This document shows, one piece after another, positions 1 through 9,168 of a stretch of 64,000 nucleotides of DNA. The DNA lies in NCBI RefSeq assembly GCF_013155385.1, contig NZ_JABJUQ010000007.1:3566501-3630500 (forward strand), given 5' to 3'. Source of the DNA: Bacillus sp. WMMC1349 (GTDB taxonomy: Bacteria > Bacillota > Bacilli > Bacillales > Bacillaceae). Every line of letters begins with the position of its first letter. The first letter of the stretch is position 1. The notes beneath the pieces are model-generated. The model worked only from the letters and a program-made list of their open reading frames with translations, ran no database searches and was not told where the DNA came from. A program made the position numbers and the translations under genes.

Positions 1-838
1 CATCAAACGCTTCAGCCATAGATAAAATTTTCTTACATTCTGTAATCCCTCCGGCATGTGACAAGTCAGGCTGAATAATATCTACATAGCCATCGATGAG
101 CAAATTTTTAAACTGCCATTTCGAAAACATCCGTTCTCCTGTTGCAATTGGAATTGAGACAAGACTGGCAATATCGCGAAGCGCTTCATTGTTCTCAGGC
201 AATACAGGTTCTTCAATAAACATAGGTCGATAGGTCTCTAGCTCTTTTGCCAAAATTTTTGCCATTGGCTTATGCACTCTGCCATGAAAATCGATGCCAA
301 TTCCAAAATAAGGACCGGCCGCTTCTCTAACTGCTGCCACCCTCTCAATGACTTGATCAATTTTTTCGTATGAATCAATATATTGCAGTTCCTCAGTACC
401 GTTCATTTTAATAGCAGTGAATCCTTTTTCAGCCATTTCCTTTGCCGCACGTCCCACATCGGCAGGCCGGTCTCCACCAATCCATGAGTAAACTTTAATA
501 GAATCTCTGCATGATCCGCCCAGTAGTTGATGAACAGGAGCTTGATAAAATTTTCCTTTAATATCCCAAAGCGCTTGATCAATTCCAGCTATCGCACTCA
601 TTAAAATCGGACCGCCGCGGTAAAAGCCGCCTCTATACATGACATTCCAATGATCCTCTATATTGAGCGGATCTTTACCGATCAAGTATTCCATTAATTC
701 ATGAACTGCTGATTTAACGGTTGCGGCCTTCCCCTCAATAACCGGTTCTCCCCAGCCAGTGATCCCTTCATCCGTTTCAATTTTCAAGAAAAGCCAGCGA
801 GGTGGAATTTGAAAACATTCATAACTTGTGATTTTCAT
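1..838 (-). CDS. dgoD: D-galactonate dehydratase (partial, C-terminus beyond window)
   Basis: Enolase-superfamily (mandelate racemase type) sugar-acid dehydratase that would convert D-galactonate to 2-keto-3-deoxygalactonate in the cytoplasm. About 279 codons are visible from an ATG at 838, reading [20 protein letters not shown], then GWGEPV and the GGFYRGGP motif typical of DgoD. Further on, IKMNG, a metal-ligand region FHGR and IEEPVLPEN are readable. Family members are about 380 residues, so roughly the last quarter lies outside. It is last in a minus-strand operon after the aldolase, kinase and IclR genes, which supplies the next two steps of the De Ley-Doudoroff route. Substrate is assigned from sequence resemblance and operon context; a gluconate-type relative is possible. 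Confidence 0.85.
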   Translation of the reverse strand, partial: MKITSYECFQIPPRWLFLKIETDEGITGWGEPVIEGKAATVKSAVHELMEYLIGKDPLNIEDHWNVMYRGGFYRGGPILMSAIAGIDQALWDIKGKFYQAPVHQLLGGSCRDSIKVYSWIGGDRPADVGRAAKEMAEKGFTAIKMNGTEELQYIDSYEKIDQVIERVAAVREAAGPYFGIGIDFHGRVHKPMAKILAKELETYRPMFIEEPVLPENNEALRDIASLVSIPIATGERMFSKWQFKNLLIDGYVDIIQPDLSHAGGITECKKILSMAEAFD

Positions 839-854
839 CTTTTTTCATCTCCTC

Positions 855-1481
855 TTATTGTTGAATGGCTGCTGTAAATTGTTTCGCTTTTCCAACCAGT
901 TCTTTCAAAAATGTCTCATTTATGTCTGCATTTGTTTGCACAAGAGAACTTCCAATTCCTGCTCCAATCGCCCCTGCTTCAAGAAACTCTCCGATATTAT
1001 CTAAACCAACACCGCCGGTTGGCAAAAGTGGAATTTGTGGGAGCGGTCCGTGAATATCCTTTATATAACCCGGTCCCATCGTTCCTGGGAAAACTTTCAC
1101 AATATCACCACCGCTTTCAAATGCGGTCAATATTTCCGTCGGAGTGAAAGCACCCGGAATACTCAATGCACCGTAACGTTTGGTCAACTTAATTGTTTCT
1201 ACTTTGACAGTTGGTGAGAGAATAAACTTTGCTCCAGCGAAAAGTGCTGCCCGTGCAGATTCTGAGTCAAGGACAGTACCCGCTCCAATTAACATGTGAT
1301 GTCCGAAGCGTTCTGAAACAGCTTCAATCGCTTTTATCGCTTCTGGCGAATTCAGAGTGATTTCAACCAAGCGAATACCGCCAATTTGTAAAGCTTCTGC
1401 AATACGGACAGCCTCTTCCGCGTGATAACCGCGAATGATGGCTATCACTTTATGTTTTTCAATTTTTAATAAAGCGCTCAT
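855..1481 (-). CDS. dgoA: 2-dehydro-3-deoxy-6-phosphogalactonate/gluconate aldolase
   Basis: Class I aldolase of the Eda/KDPG family that cleaves KDPGal (or KDPG) to pyruvate and glyceraldehyde 3-phosphate. The family landmarks are visible: VIAIIRG near the N-terminus, LVEITLNSPEA, GAGTVLD, KFILSP with the Schiff-base lysine region, VKVFPG and PTGGV. The start chosen is the ATG at 1481, preceded by a purine-rich GAGAGGAGA site; the longer open frame upstream overlaps the kinase gene. The product is 208 residues, usual for Eda. It lies 28 bases after the kinase stop and 16 bases before the dehydratase start. Galactonate specificity is inferred from the neighbouring dehydratase. Confidence 0.85.
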   Translation of the reverse strand: MSALLKIEKHKVIAIIRGYHAEEAVRIAEALQIGGIRLVEITLNSPEAIKAIEAVSERFGHHMLIGAGTVLDSESARAALFAGAKFILSPTVKVETIKLTKRYGALSIPGAFTPTEILTAFESGGDIVKVFPGTMGPGYIKDIHGPLPQIPLLPTGGVGLDNIGEFLEAGAIGAGIGSSLVQTNADINETFLKELVGKAKQFTAAIQQ

Positions 1482-1509
1482 TTCTTGTCTCCTCTCTTTC
1501 TGATTCTTT

Positions 1510-2463
1510 TTACCTACTAACATCATCGTCTTCCAACTGTTCCATAAAGCGAAACAATGACTCACGGTCAGGCAGACCCTCAATATCTCCATTTACCGCT
1601 GTCACCATGGCGCCAACAGCACAGCCCCGCCTCACAGACTCACAAAGCGGAAGCTCTTCAATTAAGCCAGACAGCACACCTGCTGCAAATCCGTCTCCGG
1701 CTCCCACTGGATCTACCACTCTTTCAATTTGGTAACCATCTATGTAACCGCTGTCATTTCTGCTAGAGTAGTAAGCGCCCATCGCACCCAACTTCACAAT
1801 GGCCGTTTTAACCCCAAGTTGATGTAGAGATTCTGCCATTTTCTTTTCGTCTTGAGTTCCGAATAAAAAGTAGCCTTCTCTTACACCAGGCAAAACAATG
1901 TCAGACTGCTTCACAAGCTCTAGTAATGTCTGCTTTGCCAAGTCTTTATCCCATAGTTTTGTTCGCAGGTTGGGATCAAATACAATTGGTATATGATGTT
2001 TTCTTGCCAGCTTCATAGCATAGAACACCGCATTTGAAGCGCTTTCACTCAAAGCGGGGGTAATCCCTGTCAAATAAAGAAACCCGACATTTTTGAAATA
2101 GTTCTCATTAATATCACATGGCTGTAAAAAACTTGCTGCAGATGCATTTCTGTAATAACTGACATTCACTCTTGTTTGATTCGCTCGCTCTTTAAAAAAC
2201 AGACCGGTCGGTGCCTCTGCATCTAGCTTCACTTCGCTGACATCAACGCCTTCTCCCCTTACAGATGAGAGAATCATAGCGCCAAATTCATCTTTGCCAA
2301 GCCTGCTGATCCAGCCTGTCTTTTTCCCGAGCTTTGCAAGCCCGATTAGTGTATTTGTTTCGGCTCCTGCGATTCTGGTTGTGTAGTTTTTTGCATATCT
2401 GAGGGGACCATCTTCATTTGGAGTGAACGCTACCATCGTTTCCCCTATACTTATAACATCCAT
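1510..2463 (-). CDS. kdgK: 2-keto-3-deoxy-sugar-acid kinase, PfkB family
   Basis: Ribokinase/PfkB sugar kinase of 317 residues that phosphorylates 2-keto-3-deoxygluconate or -galactonate with ATP. The N-terminal MDVISIGETMVAF and the C-terminal DPVGAGDGFAAG (anion hole and catalytic Asp) are characteristic; a SYYRNASAAS stretch corresponds to the KDG-kinase substrate region. The ATG at 2463 has GGGAGGA upstream. The gene overlaps the 3' end of the IclR gene by 50 bases, suggesting coupled expression. It feeds the aldolase encoded next in the operon. Whether it prefers the gluconate or galactonate epimer cannot be read from sequence. Confidence 0.87.
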   Translation of the reverse strand: MDVISIGETMVAFTPNEDGPLRYAKNYTTRIAGAETNTLIGLAKLGKKTGWISRLGKDEFGAMILSSVRGEGVDVSEVKLDAEAPTGLFFKERANQTRVNVSYYRNASAASFLQPCDINENYFKNVGFLYLTGITPALSESASNAVFYAMKLARKHHIPIVFDPNLRTKLWDKDLAKQTLLELVKQSDIVLPGVREGYFLFGTQDEKKMAESLHQLGVKTAIVKLGAMGAYYSSRNDSGYIDGYQIERVVDPVGAGDGFAAGVLSGLIEELPLCESVRRGCAVGAMVTAVNGDIEGLPDRESLFRFMEQLEDDDVSR

Positions 2464-3241
2464 CGGTATCCTCCCTATGTGCAGGCTGATTGACGTAACC
2501 GCCGATACTTTCTGTAATTTTTCCCGCTGTATACAGCAATTGTTCAGTAATCATAGGTTTTCTTGTTAACATCCGCTCCTTAGGACCAGCCGTGCTGATG
2601 GCAGCTTTTATTTCCCCATCTGCTCCAAATACTGGGGCTGCCAAACAAAACAGTCCTTCTTCATTTTCTTCATCATCAATTGCATAGCCCTGATTTGAAA
2701 ATTGCTTCAACTGATCGAGCAGTGTTTTTTTGTCCATAATCGTCCGGTCTGTAAACCGCACAAATGTAATTTCATCAAGCAATCGGTTTCGTTTTTCAGC
2801 AGGCAGGAAAGCCAGAAATGTTTTCCCAAGTCCTGTACAATAAAGCGGCTTCCGTGAACCTGGCTGAGCGGTTGTTCTGATTGATCTGTTATTATCTATT
2901 TTCGCAATATAGACAAGTTGATCTTCAGATAATACAGCCATAAAAATGGTTTCCTGAACACCATCCATCAACTGTTTCAAATATGGAATTCCTTGCGCTG
3001 ATACATCCACACATTCAATTGCTGCACTGCCAATTTCAATCAGTTTTGAACCTAGTCGATATCGTTTTAATGCATTCTGCTGAAGATAACCTTCATGAAA
3101 AAGCGTGACCACTAAGTTAAATGTACTGCTTTGCGGAAACGATAAATCTCTGCTGATTTCCTTTACTGTTAATCCATCCGGATGTTTGGCTAGTAATTCA
3201 AATACACGCAGCACGCGCACTGCAGATTTGACGACTGACAT
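2414..3241 (-). CDS. IclR-family transcriptional regulator of the sugar-acid operon
   Basis: A 275-residue IclR-type repressor/activator. Residues 1-70 form the winged helix-turn-helix (SAVRVLRVFELLAKHPDGLT, then KEISRDLSFPQSSTFNLV). The rest is the effector-binding domain with GSRKPLYCTGLGKTFLAF, the pocket signature of KdgR/IclR relatives. It is the first gene of the operon and overlaps the kinase, so it is probably autoregulated and responds to a 2-keto-3-deoxy intermediate (inference from KdgR biology). The C-terminal tail of about 25 residues beyond the usual end lies within the overlap. The start ATG at 3241 is preceded by GAGGAGAG. Confidence 0.85.
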   Translation of the reverse strand: MSVVKSAVRVLRVFELLAKHPDGLTVKEISRDLSFPQSSTFNLVVTLFHEGYLQQNALKRYRLGSKLIEIGSAAIECVDVSAQGIPYLKQLMDGVQETIFMAVLSEDQLVYIAKIDNNRSIRTTAQPGSRKPLYCTGLGKTFLAFLPAEKRNRLLDEITFVRFTDRTIMDKKTLLDQLKQFSNQGYAIDDEENEEGLFCLAAPVFGADGEIKAAISTAGPKERMLTRKPMITEQLLYTAGKITESIGGYVNQPAHREDTDGCYKYRGNDGSVHSK

Positions 3242-3256
3242 GACACTCTCCTCTAT

Positions 3257-3294
3257 TCACATATGTGATTCAAAATCTGATATCCGATTAATCG
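3257..3294 (-). promoter_or_regulatory. Two short palindromes upstream of the IclR operon (candidate operators)
   Basis: TCACATATGTGA at 3257-3268 is a perfect 12-bp palindrome, and CGATTAATCG at 3285-3294 is a perfect 10-bp palindrome. Both lie within 55 bases upstream of the regulator gene, where an autoregulatory operator would sit. Binding by the IclR protein is inferred, not shown. Confidence 0.4.
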
Positions 3295-3464
3295 AACGTA
3301 TTTTAAACAGAAACAATCCCTACGTCAACCATTCTTTTTTAAAGTTTTTTATCTCCATTTGCCCACATTGCCCAAGGTCTTACGTCTCAATTCTTCTAGT
3401 AAAGCAGGATTTAAGATGCTTGATGTGAAATCTTTTCTGTTACAACCATTAAGGAGGTTTTTAA

Positions 3465-4790
3465 ATGAAGCGAAAGTTAATGAAACTGAGTTTAGCAGCA
3501 ACGATCGCACTGAGCGGATTTTTCATGTCAGCGTCAGTTGAAGGGACAAATACTGTCCAAGCAGTTTCGCAGGATTTGTCTAAATATTCCGTAAATAAAC
3601 TGAAGCGGTTTAATGAAAATCGTGCTTTTCGAACAATTTATCATCTAAGTGAAACAATTGGTCCTAGAGTGGCAGGTTCGCTTGAGGAAAAAAAGAGTGC
3701 GAGATTTATTGCTTCACAACTGAAAAAATCGAAGCTAAAAGTGAAGATTCAAACATTTGATATTCCTGACAGATTGAAAGGAACGCTTACCGTTCAGGGA
3801 CATGAGGTTCCTTCACGACCTGCTACCGGTTCTGCACCTACACCTGAAAAAGGTCTGACAGCACCGCTTTACAAGGCTGGACTCGGCCGGTCTGGGGACT
3901 TTACTGAAGATGTGAAAGGGAAAGTCGCTGTGATTTCAAGAGGAGAACTAACATTTTATGAAAAAGCAAAGAACGCCGCTGATGCCGGTGCGGCGGCAGT
4001 CGTTATTTACAATAATCGAGACAGCCTTGCCGCTCTTATTCCGAACCTTGCCGGGAAAACAGTGGATATTCCGGTTGTTGGCATCGGCAAAGAAGACGGT
4101 GAAACATTGTTAACAAAAACAAAGGCTACCCTCAAACTTAACGCTCTCAAACATCAAACTTCACAAAATGTGATCGGCGTTCGTCGAGCAAAAGGAGTCA
4201 AAAAACCAGACATCGTCTATATTACTTCCCACTATGATAGTGTTCCATATGGACCGGGTGCGAATGACAATGCATCAGGAACATCTGTTGTCTTAGAGCT
4301 GGCACGTACTATGAAAAACATCCCGGCTGACAAAGAAATTCGTTTTATTGCATTTGGCGCTGAGGAAATCGGGCTTCTCGGCTCAGAGTATTATGTTAGC
4401 AAATTGTCTAACCGGGAAGTAAAACGAAGTGCAGCAAACTTTAACTTAGACATGGTGGCGACAAACTGGGAGAACGCTTCACAACTGAATATAAATACAT
4501 TAGACGGCTCAGGAAATCTCGTCTGGACATTAAGCAAACAGGCGGCCTTAAATCTCAAAAAAGGGGATATCTTACACTTAAGTAAAGGGGGATCATCTGA
4601 CCATGTTCCGTTTCATGAAGCGGGAATTGATTCGGCCAACTTTATTTGGCAAGAGCCAGGAACAGGTGCTTTAGAGCCATGGTATCACAGTCCATACGAC
4701 ACGATTGACCATATTAGCAAAAAACGCTTAAGAGTAACAGGACTGATCGCTGGTCATGCAGTCTATGATTTTGTCAAAAAAAACAAGTGA
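3465..4790 (+). CDS. ywaD: Secreted M28-family zinc aminopeptidase (YwaD)
   Basis: Exported double-zinc aminopeptidase of 441 residues, matching YwaD of B. subtilis in organisation. A signal peptide occupies about residues 1-35 (MKRKLMKLSL start, hydrophobic core, cut near VQA). A protease-associated (PA) domain follows around residues 130-215 (GKVAVISRGELTFYEKAKNA). The M28 catalytic domain has SHYDSVPYGPGANDNASG with metal-binding His and Asp, FGAEEIGLLGSEYYV with the catalytic Glu and a metal ligand, and SDHVPFHEAGI near the end. The start has a strong AAGGAGGT at 3451-3458. It stands alone, convergent with ywaC. Confidence 0.92.
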   Translation: MKRKLMKLSLAATIALSGFFMSASVEGTNTVQAVSQDLSKYSVNKLKRFNENRAFRTIYHLSETIGPRVAGSLEEKKSARFIASQLKKSKLKVKIQTFDIPDRLKGTLTVQGHEVPSRPATGSAPTPEKGLTAPLYKAGLGRSGDFTEDVKGKVAVISRGELTFYEKAKNAADAGAAAVVIYNNRDSLAALIPNLAGKTVDIPVVGIGKEDGETLLTKTKATLKLNALKHQTSQNVIGVRRAKGVKKPDIVYITSHYDSVPYGPGANDNASGTSVVLELARTMKNIPADKEIRFIAFGAEEIGLLGSEYYVSKLSNREVKRSAANFNLDMVATNWENASQLNINTLDGSGNLVWTLSKQAALNLKKGDILHLSKGGSSDHVPFHEAGIDSANFIWQEPGTGALEPWYHSPYDTIDHISKKRLRVTGLIAGHAVYDFVKKNK

Positions 4791-4804
4791 TAAAAGGGGA
4801 TATG

Positions 4805-4857
4805 TGTCAATTCATGAAACAGGCGGTTTATGTCCACTCTGTTTCATGAAGTTGACA
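4805..4857. terminator. Long hairpin between convergent ywaD and ywaC
   Basis: TTCATGAAACAG (4811-4822) pairs with CTGTTTCATGAA (4839-4850), extended by TGTCAA/TTGACA with one bulged base. There is no clear T-run, so it may terminate in both directions or protect 3' ends. Confidence 0.6.
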
Positions 4858-4877
4858 ACAAATCAACCCTACACAAA

Positions 4878-5537
4878 TTATTGATCGACTTTCTTTCTAA
4901 TATTCAACATCTTTTCATCCAAATAATGAGCGACATCTGCAGCTTCTTTCAATTCATCTGTGAGCTTTGTTGGCACTTCATTATTTAATTTATAATAAAT
5001 TTTATGTTCAAGACTGGCCCAAAAATCCATCGCTATCGTTCGAATTTGAATTTCAACTTTTACATGTTCTACTTTGTTTGTTAAATATACCGGAACCTCG
5101 ACGATTAAGTGAAGGCTGCGATAACCATTTGGTTTCGGATTTTGAATATAATCTTTCACTTTCAAGATTTTTATGTCTTCATGCTCTTTTAATACATCCA
5201 CCATATTATAAATATCTGACACAAATGAACAGACAATTCTAAGCCCGGCAATATCATGAATATATTCTTTAGCTGCCCTTGTAGTCATCTCACAGCCTTT
5301 TCTTACAAGCTTATTCATGAGACTTTCAAAATTTTTCACCCGTGACTTCGTATGCTCTATTGGATTGTGACCATGAATTAAATTGTATTCCTGACTAATA
5401 ATTGAGAACTTTGTGTCCATTTGATCCAAAGCAAATTTATAGACTAACAGCTCATTTTTCCAACTTTCCATCAACCGTCTTAATTCTTCTATTTGATCTT
5501 CTGGTAAACTTGCCATCTGATCGAGTGAAATTTCCAT
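4878..5537 (-). CDS. ywaC: Small alarmone synthetase (GTP pyrophosphokinase, SasA/YwaC)
   Basis: Single-domain RelA/SpoT-type synthetase of 219 residues that transfers pyrophosphate from ATP to GDP/GTP to make (p)ppGpp-type alarmones. Synthetase motifs are present: DIAGLRIVCSF, KDYIQNPKPNGYRSLHLIVE and VEIQIRTIAMDFWASLEHKI. There is no HD hydrolase, ACT or TGS domain, so it is a SAS rather than a long Rel. It resembles YwaC/RelP by position beside ywaD and dlt. The ATG at 5537 follows AAGGAGA. An ECF-type promoter lies about 45-75 bases upstream, consistent with cell-envelope-stress induction known for ywaC. Confidence 0.92.
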   Translation of the reverse strand: MEISLDQMASLPEDQIEELRRLMESWKNELLVYKFALDQMDTKFSIISQEYNLIHGHNPIEHTKSRVKNFESLMNKLVRKGCEMTTRAAKEYIHDIAGLRIVCSFVSDIYNMVDVLKEHEDIKILKVKDYIQNPKPNGYRSLHLIVEVPVYLTNKVEHVKVEIQIRTIAMDFWASLEHKIYYKLNNEVPTKLTDELKEAADVAHYLDEKMLNIRKKVDQ

Positions 5538-5582
5538 TAAGCTGTCTCCTTAACCTCTTCATTTATGATTGTTCGAATACTA

Positions 5583-5608
5583 GACGTCATCTTTTTTAAT
5601 AAAGTTTC
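5583..5608 (-). promoter_or_regulatory. ECF sigma (SigM/SigW-type) promoter of ywaC
   Basis: On the minus strand CGAAAC is followed after 17 bases by CGTC, close to the Bacillus SigM/SigW consensus TGAAAC-N16/17-CGTC. It lies upstream of ywaC, a known SigM/SigW-regulon gene in B. subtilis. Confidence 0.7.
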
Positions 5609-5722
5609 GACGATCACAAAAGTAGTCTCCTGTATTATTTTCATCTCTTTACATTGATGACTGTTGCAAAATTTATTTGAATTTCATATTCTATACTACC
5701 ATGTAAAGGGAGGTGAGACTTT

Positions 5723-5806
5723 ATGTCTTACTATAACAACTTTACGCTAATTGTCGTATTATTCATTTTGCTTATCATTGTTGGAGCATCATATATGCGT
5801 TATTAG
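5723..5806 (+). CDS. YjcZ-family small membrane/sporulation protein (27 aa)
   Basis: A 27-residue peptide starting MSYYNNFTLIVVLFILLIIV and ending GASYMRY. It is almost entirely one transmembrane segment with the short aromatic tail seen in YjcZ-family proteins that are often annotated as sporulation proteins in Bacillus. The start has an excellent GGGAGGTGA site 7 bases upstream, and an intrinsic terminator follows 32 bases after the stop, so it looks like a complete monocistronic unit. Function is unknown; the family name is from sequence resemblance. Confidence 0.75.
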   Translation: MSYYNNFTLIVVLFILLIIVGASYMRY

Positions 5807-5837
5807 TTGAAACTTCCTTTCCATGAAAATAAACCGG

Positions 5838-5880
5838 CAAGACCATAGAAAAGAGTGCCTTTCTATGGTCTTGTTTTTTT
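5838..5880 (+). terminator. Intrinsic terminator after the YjcZ-like gene
   Basis: CAAGACCATAGAAA (5838-5851) pairs perfectly with TTTCTATGGTCTTG (5860-5873), followed by eight T residues. Confidence 0.92.
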
Positions 5881-6017
5881 TGCTGTCATTAGAATTTATT
5901 TCCTTAACTCACTCAAAAAAATCAATTGATATTATTGTAAAAATGTATATAATAGGCTGATAGGGACAAAAATCATCCATTTTAGACAAAAAAAAATTCC
6001 CAAAAATGAAGACGATA

Positions 6018-6043
6018 TGAAACTTTTGTACGTCCATTTCGTC
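6018..6043 (+). promoter_or_regulatory. ECF sigma promoter of the dlt operon
   Basis: TGAAAC at 6018-6023, a 16-base spacer and CGTC at 6040-6043 make a perfect match to the SigX/SigM/SigV-type consensus. It lies 45 bases upstream of dltX. In B. subtilis the dlt operon is driven partly by ECF sigma factors such as SigX, so this fits envelope-stress control of D-alanylation. Confidence 0.85.
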
Positions 6044-6088
6044 TTATAATTTTGTTAAGGTAATTCATTTAAGAAAGGAAAAGGGTCA

Positions 6089-6238
6089 ATGATCAATAGG
6101 TTAAAAATGTTTTACGAAAAAACGACAATGAAGTGGCTGCTAAACACTTCCTATTATTTTGTTATTTTGCTCCTGTTGTTTTTGATTTACGGTTTCCATA
6201 CAGCAAATACAGGTTCATATATTTATAATGACTTTTAA
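6089..6238 (+). CDS. dltX: Teichoic acid D-alanylation small membrane protein DltX
   Basis: A 49-residue protein with one transmembrane helix (about residues 20-35, SYYFVILLLLFLIYGF) and the conserved C-terminal tail HTANTGSYIYNDF. DltX is required for D-alanylation of teichoic acids; its C-terminal motif is reported to take part in D-alanyl transfer with DltB/DltD. An AGAAAGGAAAAGGG tract provides the ribosome site. It lies 15 bases upstream of dltA and is the first gene of the operon, the normal arrangement in Firmicutes. Confidence 0.92.
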   Translation: MINRLKMFYEKTTMKWLLNTSYYFVILLLLFLIYGFHTANTGSYIYNDF

Positions 6239-6253
6239 TGGAGAATAAAAACA

Positions 6254-7762
6254 ATGAAATTAATAGAATTAATTCAAAACCATGCACAAACACAACCCGA
6301 TACACTTGCTTTTGTGAATGAAGAGGCGAAGCTGACATATCGAGAGCTCTGGACTAAATCAGAGATTCTCGCAAACCGACTACAAAAAGAGACGATCGGT
6401 GATGCTTCACCAATTATTGTTTACGGTCATATGCAACCGGAAATGGCGGTTTCTTTTCTGGCTTGTGTAAAAGCAGGACATCCGTATATTCCTGTTGATA
6501 CTTCCATTCCGGCAGACCGCGTATTGAAAATCATCAAAAGTTCAAAAGCGGAACTTTTGCTCAACAATTCAGGAAACACAGTTGACACGGGAGATGCTCT
6601 CATTTCTGTGATCGATCCAATTCATTTGGATGGTACTGTTCATCATGAAACAAACCCTGACAATTGGGTGAAAGATGATCAGACATTCTACATTATCTAT
6701 ACATCTGGAAGTACAGGCAATCCAAAAGGTGTACAAATTTCTGCCCGCAATCTGCAAAGTTTTACAGACTGGATTACAAATGACTTTCCGGTTGAAAATG
6801 GACATGTGTTTTTAAATCAAGCGCCATTTTCCTTTGATTTGTCAGTTATGGATCTTTATCCATGCCTACAGTCCGGAGGTACTTTATGGACGGTCACGAA
6901 AGATATGATTAACCGGCCGAAAATTTTATTTGAAGCATTGAAGAAGTCGAACATCAATGTTTGGACATCAACACCTTCATTTGCACAAATGTGCTTAATG
7001 GATCCGTCTTTTTCAGAGGAATTACTGCCTGATTTAAGAGTCTTTATGTTCTGCGGTGAAACACTGCCAGCTTCAGTCGCCAAACAGTTGAAGGAAAGAT
7101 TTCCAAAAGCGCGTGTGTTTAACACATACGGTCCGACCGAAGCAACCGTTGCTGTCACTTCCATCGAAGTAACAGACGAAATATTAGAGCGTTATTCATC
7201 CCTTCCTGTCGGTTCAGAAAAGCCGGAAACAGAGATTGTGATCATCAATGAAGATGGTGAAGCAGTCAAAGAAGGTGAAAAAGGAGAAATTATCATTACC
7301 GGGGCAAGTGTCAGCAAAGGCTACTTAGGAGAAGCTGAATTGACGGAAAAAGCATTTTTCACCTATAACGGTGCACCAGCTTATCGTACAGGTGATGCAG
7401 GATACAAAGAAAATGGCCAGCTGTTCTTTTTAGGAAGACTTGATTTTCAAATTAAACTGCATGGCTACCGAATTGAACTGGAAGAGATCGAATACCATAT
7501 CAATCAGTCACAATATGTACAGTCAGCTGTGATTGTCCCATTTTATCGTGAAGACAAAATTGAATACCTGATTGCTGTTATCGTGCCTGCCAAACACGAT
7601 TTCGAAAAAGAATATCAGTTAACAAGTGCCATTAAGAAAGATGCAGGCAGCACACTACCTGCATATATGATCCCAAGAAAGTTTGTCTATCAAAAAGAAA
7701 TTCCGATGACTGCCAATGGCAAGATCGATAGAAAACGATTAAAAGAAGAGGTAAGCATATGA
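6254..7762 (+). CDS. dltA: D-alanine--D-alanyl carrier protein ligase
   Basis: Adenylating enzyme of 502 residues that activates D-alanine with ATP and loads it on the phosphopantetheine arm of DltC in the cytoplasm. It belongs to the AMP-binding superfamily: the P-loop [11 protein letters not shown] is at about residues 149-159. [41 protein letters not shown] and the C-terminal catalytic lysine in ANGKIDRK are all visible. Length and order match DltA. The stop overlaps the dltB start (ATGA), implying translational coupling. Confidence 0.97.
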   Translation: MKLIELIQNHAQTQPDTLAFVNEEAKLTYRELWTKSEILANRLQKETIGDASPIIVYGHMQPEMAVSFLACVKAGHPYIPVDTSIPADRVLKIIKSSKAELLLNNSGNTVDTGDALISVIDPIHLDGTVHHETNPDNWVKDDQTFYIIYTSGSTGNPKGVQISARNLQSFTDWITNDFPVENGHVFLNQAPFSFDLSVMDLYPCLQSGGTLWTVTKDMINRPKILFEALKKSNINVWTSTPSFAQMCLMDPSFSEELLPDLRVFMFCGETLPASVAKQLKERFPKARVFNTYGPTEATVAVTSIEVTDEILERYSSLPVGSEKPETEIVIINEDGEAVKEGEKGEIIITGASVSKGYLGEAELTEKAFFTYNGAPAYRTGDAGYKENGQLFFLGRLDFQIKLHGYRIELEEIEYHINQSQYVQSAVIVPFYREDKIEYLIAVIVPAKHDFEKEYQLTSAIKKDAGSTLPAYMIPRKFVYQKEIPMTANGKIDRKRLKEEVSI

Positions 7763-8916
7763 CGCCGTACGGTTCATTTCTCTTCTTCATCATTTTAGGA
7801 ATTTTACTTGCACCGACGATTATCTTCGGATTAAAAGGTAAAAATATTCGCTATTATAATATGGCGATGTCTGTTATTGTATTGGCTCTCATTTTTGCAA
7901 ACGACCTTCATGGAGTAATTGCTCTTTGCTTGTTTACAATCTGGCAAGTTTTGCTAATTAAAGGTTATATATCTTATCGTTTAAAAGCTAACAGCGGCAT
8001 TGTTTTTTGTTTGACAGTAGTAGCTTCGATTCTCCCTTTGGTGATATCTAAGCTGCTGCCGTTCTTTGCGAATAGCAACTGGGCAACCTTTCTTGGAATC
8101 TCTTACTTAACCTTCAAAGGAGTTCAGCTTATTCTTGAAACCCGCGACGGTTTAATCAAAAAACAGATTCCGATTAGCAGACTCATTTACTTTGTTGTCT
8201 TTTTTCCAACGATTTCATCCGGACCGATTGATAGATACCGCCGTTTTGAAAAAGACGAGCAAAAGGTGTGGACGAAAGAAGAATATCAAGATCTACTGTA
8301 TACTGGGATCAACAAAATTTTTCTCGGCTTTTTATATAAATTCATTATTGGGTACTGTATTAATACGTATATCATTTTAAAACTGCCGTTTATTACGTCC
8401 GGTCATATCTCGCAATCATTGCTATATATGTATGCGTACAGTCTTTACTTGTTCTTTGATTTTGCCGGTTATACGGCTTTTGCAGTCGGTATTAGCTATA
8501 TAATGGGTATTAAGTCACCGGAAAACTTTAATAAACCGTTTATTAGCCGGAATATTAAAGATTTCTGGAACCGCTGGCATATGTCTCTTTCATTCTGGTT
8601 TAGAGATTATGTGTTCATGCGCTTTGTTTTTTGGATGACAAAGAAAAAATGGATCAAAAACCGGATGGCTGTTTCGAATATTGGTTATGTGCTACTGTTT
8701 CTTCTTATGGGTGTTTGGCATGGTCTAGCCCTTCAGTATATTGTCTATGGACTATATCACGCGCTACTCATGACAGGTTTCAATTTCTTTGAAAAATGGA
8801 ATAAGAAAAACAAATGGTGGCCGAACAATAAGTGGACAACAGTTGTCTCAATTGTGGTGACTTTCCACTTCGTATGCTTTGGATTTTTAATTTTCTCAGG
8901 AAAAATATTTAACTAA
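7759..8916 (+). CDS. dltB: D-alanyl transfer membrane protein (MBOAT acyltransferase)
   Basis: Polytopic MBOAT-family protein of 385 residues that helps move D-alanyl groups from DltC across the membrane toward teichoic acids. About ten hydrophobic segments are readable. The MBOAT core [20 protein letters not shown] (residues about 264-283) and the invariant catalytic His in MGVWHG (about residue 321) are intact. It overlaps dltA by four bases and is followed 15 bases later by dltC. Length is close to that of B. subtilis DltB. Confidence 0.96.
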   Translation: MTPYGSFLFFIILGILLAPTIIFGLKGKNIRYYNMAMSVIVLALIFANDLHGVIALCLFTIWQVLLIKGYISYRLKANSGIVFCLTVVASILPLVISKLLPFFANSNWATFLGISYLTFKGVQLILETRDGLIKKQIPISRLIYFVVFFPTISSGPIDRYRRFEKDEQKVWTKEEYQDLLYTGINKIFLGFLYKFIIGYCINTYIILKLPFITSGHISQSLLYMYAYSLYLFFDFAGYTAFAVGISYIMGIKSPENFNKPFISRNIKDFWNRWHMSLSFWFRDYVFMRFVFWMTKKKWIKNRMAVSNIGYVLLFLLMGVWHGLALQYIVYGLYHALLMTGFNFFEKWNKKNKWWPNNKWTTVVSIVVTFHFVCFGFLIFSGKIFN

Positions 8917-8931
8917 AAGGAGAATGTAATC

Positions 8932-9168
8932 ATGGATTTTAATCAAGAAGTACTTTCCGTAATAGCAGAGGTTTGTCAAGATGATATCGTAAAGGAAAAT
9001 CCGGATATCGATATTTTTGAAGAGGGAATTCTTGATTCATTTGGTACAGTCGAGCTGCTGCTTGCTTTTGAAAACCATTTTAACATCACTGTTCCGATTA
9101 CAGAGTTTGATCGTGATGCATGGAATACCCCAAATCAAATTATAAAGCAGCTGAATGAGTTGAGATAA
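8932..9168 (+). CDS. dltC: D-alanyl carrier protein
   Basis: Acidic acyl-carrier-type protein of 78 residues. The 4'-phosphopantetheine attachment serine is Ser36 in GILDSFGTVEL, where DltC has DSF or DSM. DltA charges it with D-alanine, and DltB uses it as donor. An AAAAGGAG site precedes the ATG. The stop codon overlaps the dltD start by one base (TAATG). Confidence 0.97.
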   Translation: MDFNQEVLSVIAEVCQDDIVKENPDIDIFEEGILDSFGTVELLLAFENHFNITVPITEFDRDAWNTPNQIIKQLNELR

